A stretch of DNA of 64,000 bases from Oribacterium sp. NK2B42 (GCF_000424445.1 NZ_KE384190.1:3597-67596); one strand, 5' to 3'. Positions 1 through 9,948 are shown, numbered from the stretch's first letter. Made by a program: numbers and translations. The notes: generated by a model not told the origin, from the letters alone.

Positions 1-119
1 TGTCAAAATGCATGCATTTTGAAGATTCTACGGCGATATAATAGTGCATTTTAGCCAATTTCATCCTTAGTATATCATACATCCTAGAACCATTCTAAAA
101 TCAAGTAAGAGGTTTGCAA
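1..119. other. Left edge, downstream of cas2; no repeat seen
   Basis: In type V-A loci the CRISPR array usually follows cas2. The 119 bases visible here, AT-rich, contain no recognisable Cas12a repeat stem (TCTAC-N-GTAGA type) in either orientation and no repeated unit. This could be leader sequence with the array beyond the window, or the array may be missing. Confidence 0.4.
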
Positions 120-395
120 TTAAGTTATCATAACCAAATCATGCTCCTCATTAATAGCATACCCAAATCTTATGGTTTTGCAACTACTTGACATCATAAA
201 AATTATAACACTATCTTCTTGTGAGAAACGTTTTTCATATTCATTGATTATTTCTGCCACAATATTATTAAGTATTTTTTCACTATTATCAATTTCAAAA
301 ACTGAAAATTGTATTCTGTGTCCATACTTACCTAAATATTTAGAAAATTTGGTACGCAATTTATCATTTGATATGTCATAGCTGATTATAATCAT
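120..395 (-). CDS. cas2: Cas2, CRISPR adaptation protein
   Basis: A 91-residue protein of normal Cas2 length. Cas2 dimers bridge two Cas1 dimers in the complex that captures and integrates new spacers. The N-terminus MIIISYDIS is the first beta strand with the conserved Asp of the ferredoxin-like fold (YDIS). The middle RIQFSVFEI matches the family strand 2 (QxSVFE), and the C-terminal strand IRFGYAINEE is typical of type V Cas2. It starts 10 bases after the cas1 stop and is the last gene of the cas operon. Because the cas1 partner is deleted internally, this protein probably has no working complex in this strain unless Cas1 is supplied from elsewhere. Confidence 0.9.
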   Translation of the reverse strand: MIIISYDISNDKLRTKFSKYLGKYGHRIQFSVFEIDNSEKILNNIVAEIINEYEKRFSQEDSVIIFMMSSSCKTIRFGYAINEEHDLVMIT

Positions 396-405
396 ACACT
401 TACTC

Positions 406-922
406 CTATGGAAGAGAAATAGACTTAGATTTCATATCAAATATCGGGAACTCACTAGCATTTTTTCCTTTCATAAAAGCTCTGTAATAACCCCGTAGAT
501 AAAGAAATATAGAATCTTTATTTTCAAGCAGATCTTCTAAAAAAATCATGGAATATAAATTTGCTTTTTTATATTCCAACTGCCATTGATGACCTATCAA
601 TGTAAAATCTTCTTTATTAAACTGTCCTAAATTTATCCCCTTTCTGACTCTCCAATCAATTATTGGTCTAAATGGTTCCATAAGGTCACACACTAATGAT
701 TTTCTCATATAAAAATCTGTATGTAAAACGCCTCTATATACATCGAAATCGTAAACACTTAGTATACAATCTATAAAATTAAACAATATTGTATATCCTA
801 TATCCAAAAGACTATTAATATAATCAAACTATCAAATTGTCATTTCTATAAGAAAGCTTATCTCCTCTAGCAGGCATAAAAACTATAATTTGTTTTTTTG
901 AGAAATCATTAATATCCAACAT
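406..922 (-). pseudogene. cas1: cas1, internally deleted and frameshifted
   Basis: Two pieces of Cas1 lie head to tail where one gene of roughly 330 codons is expected. The N-terminal piece starts at 922 with a ribosome site (AGAGGAAT) and reads MLDINDFSKKQIIVF, then GDKLSYRNDNLIV and a TGA at 824-826. This is the beginning of Cas1, where the normal protein continues with its first beta-strand domain. The rest resumes in another frame near 813 with LLDIGYTILFNFIDC and runs 130 codons through the helical C-terminal region (MEPFRPIIDWRV, the segment with the conserved Pro-Phe-Arg) to the stop at 406. About half the protein, including the catalytic Glu and His region, is gone. Order and spacing (cas4 upstream, cas2 downstream) are normal, so this is decay in place. 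The C-terminal piece alone could be mis-annotated as a 133-residue gene. Confidence 0.88.
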
Positions 923-939
923 AGACTATTCCTCTGAAC

Positions 940-1500
940 TTACTTTATAAGCGTTCTATCACATGCTGGTTCATATATGCAATGAAGGCACTTAGCTTCA
1001 TTAGTCTGAATAAATTCATGTATAGAAAAATGTTTAATTTCATCTATTACTTTTTCAAACTTGAATAGCATATCCGTGTTCGCATAAGGCAACGGTATAT
1101 CATATTTTTTGTGATCATCTATACTATATATTTCTATTTTCTTAACATCATATCCCATCTCTACTAGAGAAAAATACTGTGCATATACTTGAAATACATA
1201 TCCATCATAAATATTTTTAACTTTTTTCTTCCTTTCTCTGAGCGTTTTTTTAGCGATATCAAAAATATCTATTTTCCCAATAAGATTATATTTCTCACAA
1301 TATACATCAATTCCCATAAGTATATCTTTACGTGTAGTGTATGTACTTTCATCTACACTTTTGTGTGCCGCGTTTCCATTTATTTGATCAGTATTTTGAT
1401 ATATCATCCTATCCATATCTTTATACATTTTGTGAAAATAAATGGAAACTGGGCAAAATATAAAATCATTTAATTCAGTAATTAATATAGCATCATCCAT
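940..1500 (-). CDS. cas4: Cas4 exonuclease, PAM selection in adaptation
   Basis: A 186-residue Cas4 of the short type V form. Cas4 is an Fe-S PD-(D/E)XK nuclease that trims prespacers and selects those with a correct PAM together with Cas1-Cas2. Four cysteines that would bind the cluster are present: C16 in FIFCPVS and C171, C174, C180 in CLHCIYEPAC. Nuclease motifs are visible as IGKIDIFD (motif II Asp) and RERKKK (E-x-K), followed by the QxxxY-type segment FQVYAQYF. It begins 15 bases after the cas12a stop and ends 17 bases before the cas1 start, so it is co-transcribed. It looks intact while its partner cas1 is not, which suggests the cas1 loss is recent. Confidence 0.92.
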   Translation of the reverse strand: MDDAILITELNDFIFCPVSIYFHKMYKDMDRMIYQNTDQINGNAAHKSVDESTYTTRKDILMGIDVYCEKYNLIGKIDIFDIAKKTLRERKKKVKNIYDGYVFQVYAQYFSLVEMGYDVKKIEIYSIDDHKKYDIPLPYANTDMLFKFEKVIDEIKHFSIHEFIQTNEAKCLHCIYEPACDRTLIK

Positions 1501-1515
1501 ATGTCATGTATCAGC

Positions 1516-4500
1516 TCATAATAGGTTGCACTGAGCATATTCCAACCATTCAGAATTTGACATTGCCAAATTAATTTTTGTTCCTGATTTAGTTTCTCTA
1601 ATTTGTTTAATTACCCAAAGACCCTTTCTGGCAATATTGTATGCACCATTTGCATCCGCATCTCTTGGAAAAGTATCGTCACTAAATTCTGAACAGAAAA
1701 ATTCTTCACGATAATTTTTAACAGGTGAAATAATATAGTCTCTTTTACCATCTGATGAACTATTTCTCATCTGTAATGTAAGCTGAAATAGCTTGATCAA
1801 ATTTTTATAAAAATCAGCACTATCAATTTGAAGAATTTGGTCTTTTAAATCATCTTCATCAATGTAATTTTGTAAGTACTTGTCAAATAGACTTCTATAC
1901 TCATCTGTCAATATAACTGTTTTGTCATCAAATGAATTATTCTTATCAGAATTCCTGTATTTCACAATACGTTCTCCGTTTGTACATGCAATCCACTTAC
2001 TTTTACAACCGCTTGCCCTCTCTGTAAAAGATTTATAATCAAATCCAAATTCAAAATAATTATCCATTTGATTGTATCTAATAAAATCAAACTTTGAAAA
2101 AAAATCACGTGCTTTATCAACACTTTCATATTTAATATAGAATAAATTGGCAAATCCCGTAGTAGGATCAATTTTACTTGTAAGATAAGCAGGTACGTAA
2201 TATATTATACCTGTTTGTTTACCAAGTTCTTTAAAGCTTTTAAACGCTGATGTTAATTGCAGAGCATTTAAGGCTCCTCCTGGCTTTTGAGGCGATTCCT
2301 GTTTCCTGCTTTTATCCAATACTAAATAATTCATCTTATCAATGAGCATCTTTTCAAATTTTTGATAAACCTGTTTTTCAACTTTCTGACGTCCTCTTTT
2401 GAAACCGAAATTTAAATCTTCAAGACAAATAATTGCATCATACTTTAGAACCAATTTGGCAATGATGTTAACCACCTGACTCAGATATCCCTCTTTCAAT
2501 TCTTTTATGTTTTCTATGGTATTCCAATCTTTACGCGCCTTATCTCTGCTTCCCTCCTTCTCATCTAATAACTGATGGTAATCGGTTTCGATGTCATATT
2601 CCTTATCAACTATTGTATTTAGCGATATCTGCTCTATTATCTTTCCGCATGGATCAACAACGACCACATAGAGCAAGTTACGTTCACCTCTGTCAATGCC
2701 AATAACATTTACATCTTTATCTGCACGTATTGCATTATTAACTAATTCATTGAACTTTCCTGACTCGTTAGTTCCAAAATTTACTGTTATAGGTAAGTGC
2801 AGCATAAATTTGTCCTTGCAGTATCTTCGATCTTTAACAATGTCATAATCAAAGGTACTGGTTTTTTTACAATTTGATCGTTTCTGATTTTTATTTTTTA
2901 TATTTTGCCCGGATTTATGAATAATCTGTTCATCTGATTCTATTGATGCAGGACGATAAAATACTTCAGCTTCTCCATTTAACTTATATACAACATTATC
3001 CAGATTTCTTTGATCAAACAGCATCTTAAAATAAAGAGTATGCAAGTTCAGCTTTCCCTTACTATATGGTGAGAAATCCTTATTATAAATCTGAAACAAA
3101 TATAACTCGTTATTGTCAACTAAGTCTTTTATGTAACAAGCATCTATATCTGTAAAGGAAAGCTTATATCCCTGTTTTTCAACTTCACGGTAGAAATCAC
3201 TTATATCATTATAAGAATTCGTATCTGAAAAGTTAAATCCAAATGTTGACCAATCAGTGTTCTTGTTAATAGATGATTTGAAAAAATCTATCAGATTTCG
3301 GCAATCATCTATAGAAAATGAATCTCCTTTTTTATGTGTGCCTTTTCTATATTTTGAGAGAAGCTCCTCTGAAGGCGCATAGTAAGCTATATTTTTAGTT
3401 GCAAAAAACACCTTAGGCAACATCTTATTTGGTCCTGGCAAAAGTTTATAATCTACTTTTTTATATATATCATTGCTAATTGCCTTTGGCGGATTTACAA
3501 ATGCTTTATTGGATGATGTATTCATAATTCCCAAATAATATCTGTTATCCTTGATTAACAGTATTCCCAAATTTGCTTCTTCTTTGTTCTTATCCCATCC
3601 GTCCAAGAACGTTGGCCTATTAAAATTTAATTTGATTTTTTCTGTTGAAAACGGCTTCTTTGTCAGATAATTTCTAGTCAAGTTATAAATATGATCAACT
3701 TGCCGGAGTATACCTGCTAAAGCTTCCTGTTCAGAATATACATTCAGATTCTTTTTAATTTCCTGACCACTACCGTTAATAAGCATAACATCATGTTCAA
3801 AATCTTTAATGGAATCTAACATATTCTTAATAGCCTGTACTGCATTAGTGTTTTTAGATAGTTTTTTACTACGATCATGTTTGGATAGGACTATATCTGA
3901 AAAAACATTGTTTGATGTATATATTTTTTCAATATCATCAACAAGCCTTCTTATATACTTTTCAAGTATGGTAGTATCTCTACATAATGCTGCGATCTTA
4001 CTTAGTGAATAGCTCTTATTCTTCTTTAAGTCCTTCTGGCGCTTTTCAAAATATTTATCATCCTTCGTTTTCTTTACATTTTCAGGAGCAGAATCATACT
4101 CGTGATTTATCAAATCGTCTATTGTGCTCCAATTATCAAATAAAATGTTAGACATAGTTGTTTTTGAAACATCATTTTTTATAAAAACCTCCTTTCCATC
4201 TGACTTTCGGAGGGTATCAAAAAAAGATTCGACCTTATCAGAGTTCAGGTAATCTATTAAGTATGAAACATAATTATGTACACTTGTTATGAGTACTTCA
4301 TCATCAGTGTATTCTTCAATAAATTCTTCCTCTCTTTCTGTTAATAATTGTTTATATAATTCCTTCATTTTTGGCAGTTTTTTGAAGCTGCCTGCTCCAT
4401 GCATTTTTTGATTATACAAATTTATAGCAGAATTCAATTGACCGATCATATGATTGTATGTGTCTATACCATACTGTGTTAATGTATGATTAAATGTATC

Positions 4501-5133
4501 AACCTCAAACAATTCATCCTGCTCCACTATACTCATGTCGCCTGATATAACGCCTGCATTCCGTACAGTCCTATATGCTTTAATATTATCGAAAAATTTC
4601 GGCAGATTTTCATTTATCAAACGATATGCAACTGTAGATGACTTGTCTTCAGCAGAATATAAGTTACTCCTCACTTTGTTATAACTTGTAAAATATGTAT
4701 AAAAATTGTCAAAGCTTTCAATTAAAATCCTGTCTTCTTCGGTAGATGCAGCCTTTAGTAAACCCAAAAAATCTTTATTGCCAACTTTACTATAGTCAGT
4801 ATGTCCTTTTAGCTGTTCAACTATTTCTTTACGCAATTTATCTTGGATTTTCAAAAAAGCGTCAATATCTCTTTCATCATTCTGCTTATTAAAATAAATA
4901 TCTGCAGCATCTTCTAAAACAGATAATTTAAAATTATCCAAAGCCTCATTGATTATTTTCTTGTGATACATATCCATGAGTTTTTTCACATGCTCATAGT
5001 CACTTTTTCTTTTGATATCAGCTTCAAGAATTCGGTTCTTTTTTATATTATCTAATGTCTTACCAATTGGAACGAGTTCATTTCTTATAGTTTTACTTAA
5101 TGCATACTGTTTTGTTAATCCATCATAATACAT
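1516..5133 (-). CDS. cas12a: Cas12a (Cpf1) RNA-guided DNA nuclease
   Basis: Type V-A effector of about 1205 residues that processes its own crRNA and cuts DNA with one RuvC site. I place the start at 5133 (MYYDGLTKQ): the family start aligns there and GAGGG lies 7 bases before this ATG, whereas the in-frame ATG at 5184 adds 17 unusual residues. Numbering from 5133, the RuvC residues are D814 (GIDRGER), E905 (CLEDLNFG) and D1160 (DADANGAYN). The Nuc-domain Arg is R1123 (TLQMRNS). The crRNA-processing trio H739, K748, K767 is kept (IIHKSG, KNKN, IVKDRRY). The PAM-reading loop LLPGPNKMLPKVFF is present. The C-terminus EWLEYAQ is typical. From memory the closest relatives are Cas12a proteins of Lachnospiraceae such as strain MA2020. 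No frameshift is seen, so interference may still work although adaptation is broken. Confidence 0.97.
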   Translation of the reverse strand: MYYDGLTKQYALSKTIRNELVPIGKTLDNIKKNRILEADIKRKSDYEHVKKLMDMYHKKIINEALDNFKLSVLEDAADIYFNKQNDERDIDAFLKIQDKLRKEIVEQLKGHTDYSKVGNKDFLGLLKAASTEEDRILIESFDNFYTYFTSYNKVRSNLYSAEDKSSTVAYRLINENLPKFFDNIKAYRTVRNAGVISGDMSIVEQDELFEVDTFNHTLTQYGIDTYNHMIGQLNSAINLYNQKMHGAGSFKKLPKMKELYKQLLTEREEEFIEEYTDDEVLITSVHNYVSYLIDYLNSDKVESFFDTLRKSDGKEVFIKNDVSKTTMSNILFDNWSTIDDLINHEYDSAPENVKKTKDDKYFEKRQKDLKKNKSYSLSKIAALCRDTTILEKYIRRLVDDIEKIYTSNNVFSDIVLSKHDRSKKLSKNTNAVQAIKNMLDSIKDFEHDVMLINGSGQEIKKNLNVYSEQEALAGILRQVDHIYNLTRNYLTKKPFSTEKIKLNFNRPTFLDGWDKNKEEANLGILLIKDNRYYLGIMNTSSNKAFVNPPKAISNDIYKKVDYKLLPGPNKMLPKVFFATKNIAYYAPSEELLSKYRKGTHKKGDSFSIDDCRNLIDFFKSSINKNTDWSTFGFNFSDTNSYNDISDFYREVEKQGYKLSFTDIDACYIKDLVDNNELYLFQIYNKDFSPYSKGKLNLHTLYFKMLFDQRNLDNVVYKLNGEAEVFYRPASIESDEQIIHKSGQNIKNKNQKRSNCKKTSTFDYDIVKDRRYCKDKFMLHLPITVNFGTNESGKFNELVNNAIRADKDVNVIGIDRGERNLLYVVVVDPCGKIIEQISLNTIVDKEYDIETDYHQLLDEKEGSRDKARKDWNTIENIKELKEGYLSQVVNIIAKLVLKYDAIICLEDLNFGFKRGRQKVEKQVYQKFEKMLIDKMNYLVLDKSRKQESPQKPGGALNALQLTSAFKSFKELGKQTGIIYYVPAYLTSKIDPTTGFANLFYIKYESVDKARDFFSKFDFIRYNQMDNYFEFGFDYKSFTERASGCKSKWIACTNGERIVKYRNSDKNNSFDDKTVILTDEYRSLFDKYLQNYIDEDDLKDQILQIDSADFYKNLIKLFQLTLQMRNSSSDGKRDYIISPVKNYREEFFCSEFSDDTFPRDADANGAYNIARKGLWVIKQIRETKSGTKINLAMSNSEWLEYAQCNLL

Positions 5134-5253
5134 ATATTTACCCTCACGTTCAAAAAAATCATACTTAAGTATTTCTGTTTCCATCTATATGCTATTATAT
5201 CTCTTCAAAACTGCAAAAAAATGTACATATCTCTAAATTATATTTAGTGTAAA

Positions 5254-5280
5254 GTTCACGGTGACAGGTACCTATGGTCG
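5254..5280 (+). repeat. REP-like element copy A in the cas12a leader
   Basis: The word GTTCACGGTGACAGGTACCT followed by ATGGTCG. Closely related words occur at 13058-13085 and 34109-34136, the last as one arm of a perfect palindrome. It lies 120 bases upstream of the chosen cas12a start, in the likely promoter or leader region. Confidence 0.6.
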
Positions 5281-5288
5281 TTAATACG

Positions 5289-5316
5289 AAGACCAGCCCA
5301 TTAATAGGCTGGTCTT
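5289..5316 (-). terminator. Stem-loop downstream of the 5384-11580 operon
   Basis: A perfect 10-bp stem (AAGACCAGCC / GGCTGGTCTT) with an 8-base loop, 68 bases after the stop of the 515-aa gene and ahead of cas12a. There is no T-run on either strand, so it may be a weak terminator or part of a REP element together with the neighbouring copy A. Confidence 0.45.
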
Positions 5317-5383
5317 GATTATGAAATTATATATGCTGCAAAATTAAACATTTAAAAAATCTGCTGATTCTATTTTCGTTAAA

Positions 5384-6931
5384 TCAAACACTAAAAGGAA
5401 GATGGTTTGAAGTTGCAAAGTCATTGAGTGAAGCGACTATGTTGCCTACTTTATCCGGTACGATCTCTTTTGCAAGGCTCACAGTATTATCGGCCATTTC
5501 CTTAGCTTTGTCAGCCAGCTCATCAACATGGTCGGAACCAAATTCAACCGCTGAAGCATATGCCTCTGAAGCAACCGCACAACCAATCATTCCGCCTACC
5601 ATACCAACACCAAAGCCAACTGCAGTTCCTGCAACTGGTACTACTGATCCAACAGCTGCACCTGCCAGAGCAGCGCCGGCTATGCCTCCACCCACTTGAG
5701 CTGCATTTTCACCTAAATCATAGGCAAGTTCATTTCCAGTTATTTGACCGGTTGCATAATCAATAACAGAGTCATAAGACTGAACTCCAAAAGATATTAC
5801 AGCTGCAGGTACTCCGGATTTTCCAAGAGACTTAATAAGCTGATGACTGGACGCCGACATGGTCTGGGAAACAGCTGTACTTACAAATGCTGTCCCATAG
5901 GCAACACCTCCGGCAACTCCGGTATCCTTTGCTACATCAATAAAGGCTTCCTGTGGCGTGATTTCACCATCCATAACCTTCGCGACATTATCAACCGTAG
6001 ACACTGCCGCTGTTATTGTTACTGCTATTGCCGCACTATCCATTCCGGCCTTATGGCTTTCTACAAAGGTGTCTTGTACGAAAAGTTTAGTTGTATATCT
6101 TTCTGGATGTTTAACAGCGTAAATTGCCTCATCAGAACTAACAGTGCTCTTTTCAACCATTTGATCGATCTTTTTATAACGCTCAATCTGATTTTCTAAT
6201 TTCTGAGCTGCCTCTACGTTGCCATTGTCGCGTACACGTTGCAGCTGTTCTTCGAGATTACTAATCTTCTTCGGAATAAGAGTTTTCACATCATCATAAT
6301 AATCTTTAGGAATCTCCATCTTATCGACTTTACCATCATTAAAATATTTGTCGTATTTTTTTGATGCAAGCTTGGAAAGGCATTCAGAGGCATCCTTTCC
6401 AACGAATTTTACCTGAATTCTCTCTATGCTCCCATTTCTGTCAATTCGGATTTTGTCAACATATGGATCATTCTTTTTATACTCATACGGATCGTACTTT
6501 TTATACTCATCCGGTAGGTCATCTGTACGAAAAGTTTTTACTCCCGTATCATTTTTTTCGGCAATAAGATTTTCTTTTGTTGTACTTATAACCTCAGCTG
6601 CATAACCAGCATGTTGTCTTATATTCTGGTTCTCATAATCTTTGTTTATTTTATATTCACTTATTTCCTTTAAACCTAATGATTTTTTTCCTTTATCAAG
6701 AGTTGTTCCATTATACATTTCTTTTGTCGAGGACATTACAGCTGTCATATCTGGGACATCAGTTCCAAGCCAGTTAGAAATATTCTTATCAATACTATCA
6801 GGAATATTCATGAATGCATCATATTTGGAACTAATACTGCTCTCAAAACCACTATGGAGAGCTGACATTTTACCGCCTAAATCAAATTTTCCTGTATCTA
6901 GGCCGCTTGATTCAAATGTATCGAAAGTCAT
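5384..6931 (-). CDS. Glycine-zipper protein with nuclease-like segment
   Basis: A 515-residue protein, third gene of the operon with the HerA-type ATPase; its ATG is 12 bases after that stop and the ATPase TGA falls in its ribosome site (GAGGTG). I do not recognise a named family. Residues about 105-190 (HAGYAAEV, then YVDKIRIDRNGS and IQVKF) have the E...D...Q-x-K spacing (E113, D159, Q173, K175) of PD-(D/E)XK-like nucleases. Residues 225-260 are a charged coiled coil. Residues about 295-450 are rich in Gly and Ala, with GGGIAGAALAGAAVGS and VGMVGGMIG, a glycine-zipper pattern seen in pore-forming or membrane-inserting proteins. There is no signal peptide. A nuclease or pore-type effector is an inference. 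It could also be a structural or toxin-delivery protein. Confidence 0.6.
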   Translation of the reverse strand: MTFDTFESSGLDTGKFDLGGKMSALHSGFESSISSKYDAFMNIPDSIDKNISNWLGTDVPDMTAVMSSTKEMYNGTTLDKGKKSLGLKEISEYKINKDYENQNIRQHAGYAAEVISTTKENLIAEKNDTGVKTFRTDDLPDEYKKYDPYEYKKNDPYVDKIRIDRNGSIERIQVKFVGKDASECLSKLASKKYDKYFNDGKVDKMEIPKDYYDDVKTLIPKKISNLEEQLQRVRDNGNVEAAQKLENQIERYKKIDQMVEKSTVSSDEAIYAVKHPERYTTKLFVQDTFVESHKAGMDSAAIAVTITAAVSTVDNVAKVMDGEITPQEAFIDVAKDTGVAGGVAYGTAFVSTAVSQTMSASSHQLIKSLGKSGVPAAVISFGVQSYDSVIDYATGQITGNELAYDLGENAAQVGGGIAGAALAGAAVGSVVPVAGTAVGFGVGMVGGMIGCAVASEAYASAVEFGSDHVDELADKAKEMADNTVSLAKEIVPDKVGNIVASLNDFATSNHLPFSV

Positions 6932-6943
6932 GATAAGTGCACC

Positions 6944-9900
6944 TCATTCCTTTGATGTTAACACAAAGCAGATGTTCTTGATTTCTTCAGAAGAACACTG
7001 CTTCAGTCTGTTTTCAACAAATACCTGTAATTCCTTAGGGGTATTAAAATTCATAAAGTCCTTATTATCTATGCCTATTACTTCCTGGACCAGTTCCTGC
7101 AGTTTAGGGAGATCTGCAGTTTTCCAATTTAGAAGTCCATTGAAGAGTGTGTAGTCATCTATTAATGTGGAGATTACCTTTTTTGCTCCGCGTGATATTT
7201 CGAGTACTTTCAAAGAGTCTTTTAAGGATTGTTCATCTATCCTTCCCTTACCAATCCATGGTTGCATAAGCATCCTTAAGATCAATATTCTTGCGGAACT
7301 TACAGTTCGAATAACTGTCCTTCTATCCGGCACATAAGGCCGTTCTGTGACAGCTGCTTTATCAATCATGGTCAAAACCGGAGCGACCCAGTCATTTTGA
7401 TAAACAACAGCTACACCACTTGGTAGTTTTGCTATTTCATTCACTTGATCCACGGTGAGACCTATCGAACGTCCGATAGCATCCCTGTCATTTGCTTCCG
7501 GAGTACGGAGAACGATCTTTGTATTAGTGTTCTTTATTGCCGCAATATCAACAGAAGATGGTGACTGATCAACTATAATAAATCCCTCACCATATGTTCG
7601 GATTTCTGCAATGGTCTGAGTGAGCATCTCAACGGATTTTCCCACTAACCCGGATTCTCCGCCACCTTTAGTGTTTTTGAGCAGATTATGAGCTTCTTCA
7701 AGAACAGTGACATGCTTTAATCCATTATTATTCTCTGTCTTTTGATCAACTCGGTACTCATTCAGGATATAAACCATAAGCCCCATAATGAGAGCTTTCG
7801 TCTCTGTAGACTTGACCCTGCTTATATCAATAATGCAGTTTTCATCGAAAAGCTTTTTATATGGTGTTTGTTCTGTCGTAAATATGAACTTATTGAGCCC
7901 GACGGTCAATGATTTAACACGGGTTATCAGTGCTCCACGATAATTTGATTTTATATCAGAAGCATAATCGGAGCTTTCTATCAATTTGTTTAGTTGATCG
8001 ATAAGAATTTCAAAATCGGGGTATTCAGGTTCTGCTCCATCAAAGGTAGAAGAACCAAGATCCCAGCCCACCTCCTCATAGGATTGTAAGATGGCGTCCT
8101 TAAAAAAAGCCGGCATAGCGTCATACATTGGCCAGCAGACACTGAAGATTTCAACCAATCCGTCCACATGCTCCAGAACATGTATAGATTTAGGAAACCT
8201 GAAAGGATTGATATTAATAAGTTCTGCTACTCGTGGATTTGTAGAATATACATTAGTATCCGGCCAGTTTCCGAAAACATCCTTATACTCGCCTTTCGCC
8301 GGCTCAACAACAAGAAACGGAATTCTGTCCTGATGAAGCTCAGCCAGCATCTGATAAACGGTATTACTCTTACCTGATCCTGTTGATCCGGTAATAAATG
8401 TATGCATGTTCAGGCTCTTATTATCGAGTTCTACAATTTTGTTTGTAATCTTTCCAAGATCAAACACTCTGCCAAGTGTCATTCTGTCCTCCGGACGTGA
8501 CACAGTGTTCTTTGAAAACAGGTGGTAGGCAGTAACTTCTTTGCCGAATTCAGCATGCTCAATGACCGGAAGTCCGGATACAGTGGCCCTGGGTAGCTCC
8601 ATGTGTATTCCGAGTTCTTTACCGGTAATAGTTGTAGTAGCATTTGTCATTACACCGTATTGGTCATTATTACCGTAATAAAAGAGCGGATGAAGAAAAC
8701 GGGAAAGATATGTGGTCAAATCATGATAATTACCAACTGTTCTCGGATTATTGCTTCTCCACGAATTTATTGATGAGACTTCTCTTCCGGAGTTCTCACC
8801 ATTCATAAGAGAACGATAATTGCTGGCAGCAATCTCAGCCGCTGACATGTCATCAGAAAGAAAATATGCAGCAACATTCCACATGCCATAACTGTCAAAT
8901 TCCCTCGTACGTTTCAAAGAATCATCCAGCATTTGAAGCATATCAGTTACTACTTTGTTTTCTGTTGTAGTTGATGTTGAAGTACTGAGGGATTCACTCT
9001 GCTGTTCAGTGGGAGCCAAAGTATTGATGAAACCGCTCAGCTGTCCTGCAATCTGACCACCAACCATTGCGCCACCGGTCATTCCGATTGAAGGACTTAT
9101 TGCTCCTCCTGCAATGGCACCTCCGATTACACCGCCCAATGAAGTAAGTACTCCTCCCAAAAGTGCTGCTCGTTGCTTTCCATTCATCTCGGCAAATGAC
9201 TTGCTTTTGGACGTAGTATTGGATGTACTCTCAGATAATTGTACTTTTTGAAGAGGAGAGAGCTTTGTATATAGATCCTGATATTCCTTCCGCAGCATCT
9301 GGATCATCTGTGAAGGTTGGTTTTCTGCCACAATAAGACCTATGAATTGGCGTCCATGCATCGCCAGAGCCAGCTTTTCTATCCCCTGAACAAACTGTTC
9401 ATTAGTTTGTTCTGTTGAAGACTTACTGTTTCCGACAATGCTAACTGATGTAACGTTCTGTTGCTTTATGATCTTTTCAGACAGAGCAGCAATATGCTGT
9501 CTGTCCTTTCCTAAGATCTTCATTCCGGGGAAGTGACCAATGAATGTATTCTTCAGGGTGTCACCAAGGGTAACGGTTGAACGCTTCTGCAATTCATCCT
9601 TTTCCATATTTCGGACACCGATGTAAAAATCTGTCTTTTGACCGTCGGAATCCATGATTATGAATGCGGTAGCATTATATGTCGAAAGAGTATTAAATAC
9701 AGTCGTGAACTTATCCGTAACAGGTTCACCTTTTTTATATACCATCTCGGTAACATGAAAAAGGCGGATATTCTGGATTAAATCCTCTTCCAACGGCAGA
9801 AGTTCACCGACAGGAACTATTTGCATTTCTGTCAATCTGGATAGATACTTTTTCCGGATACCATCCTCTATGATTGCAAGACGGTTCTCCATAGTCATAT

Positions 9901-9946
9901 CCTGTGTGACTATTTCAGCGGACAGTTGCTCTTGTAATTCATTCAT
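6944..9946 (-). CDS. HerA/DUF87-type ATPase with glycine-zipper insert
   Basis: A 1000-residue P-loop ATPase. Walker A is ITGSTGSGKSNT (residues 518-529), followed by VVEPAKGEYKDVFG, a hallmark of HerA-type ATPases. Walker B is VTVLEEAH (746-753), and later FIIVDQSPSS and KIVLRTPEANDRDAIGR supply the sensor and arginine-finger region. HerA proteins form hexamers that pump DNA, usually with NurA, and several phage-defence systems pair HerA with another effector. The long N-terminal half is unusual. It has an alpha/beta region (about 1-240), then a Gly/Ala stretch at 260-306 (LGGVLTSLGGVIGGAIAGG), flanked by Ser/Thr-rich linkers. The last 120 residues are helical. It starts 2 bases after the upstream 543-aa gene, so translation is coupled. 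The ATPase call is firm; the role in defence is inferred. Confidence 0.85.
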   Translation of the reverse strand: MNELQEQLSAEIVTQDMTMENRLAIIEDGIRKKYLSRLTEMQIVPVGELLPLEEDLIQNIRLFHVTEMVYKKGEPVTDKFTTVFNTLSTYNATAFIIMDSDGQKTDFYIGVRNMEKDELQKRSTVTLGDTLKNTFIGHFPGMKILGKDRQHIAALSEKIIKQQNVTSVSIVGNSKSSTEQTNEQFVQGIEKLALAMHGRQFIGLIVAENQPSQMIQMLRKEYQDLYTKLSPLQKVQLSESTSNTTSKSKSFAEMNGKQRAALLGGVLTSLGGVIGGAIAGGAISPSIGMTGGAMVGGQIAGQLSGFINTLAPTEQQSESLSTSTSTTTENKVVTDMLQMLDDSLKRTREFDSYGMWNVAAYFLSDDMSAAEIAASNYRSLMNGENSGREVSSINSWRSNNPRTVGNYHDLTTYLSRFLHPLFYYGNNDQYGVMTNATTTITGKELGIHMELPRATVSGLPVIEHAEFGKEVTAYHLFSKNTVSRPEDRMTLGRVFDLGKITNKIVELDNKSLNMHTFITGSTGSGKSNTVYQMLAELHQDRIPFLVVEPAKGEYKDVFGNWPDTNVYSTNPRVAELININPFRFPKSIHVLEHVDGLVEIFSVCWPMYDAMPAFFKDAILQSYEEVGWDLGSSTFDGAEPEYPDFEILIDQLNKLIESSDYASDIKSNYRGALITRVKSLTVGLNKFIFTTEQTPYKKLFDENCIIDISRVKSTETKALIMGLMVYILNEYRVDQKTENNNGLKHVTVLEEAHNLLKNTKGGGESGLVGKSVEMLTQTIAEIRTYGEGFIIVDQSPSSVDIAAIKNTNTKIVLRTPEANDRDAIGRSIGLTVDQVNEIAKLPSGVAVVYQNDWVAPVLTMIDKAAVTERPYVPDRRTVIRTVSSARILILRMLMQPWIGKGRIDEQSLKDSLKVLEISRGAKKVISTLIDDYTLFNGLLNWKTADLPKLQELVQEVIGIDNKDFMNFNTPKELQVFVENRLKQCSSEEIKNICFVLTSKE

Positions 9947-9948
9947 AA

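Noticed and set aside
1-119. Possible Cas12a CRISPR array at the left edge
   Set aside because: No repeated unit and no repeat stem on either strand; the array, if any, is outside the window.
5134-5184. Upstream ATG of cas12a (17 extra residues)
   Set aside because: Family alignment and the GAGGG ribosome site support the ATG at 5133.
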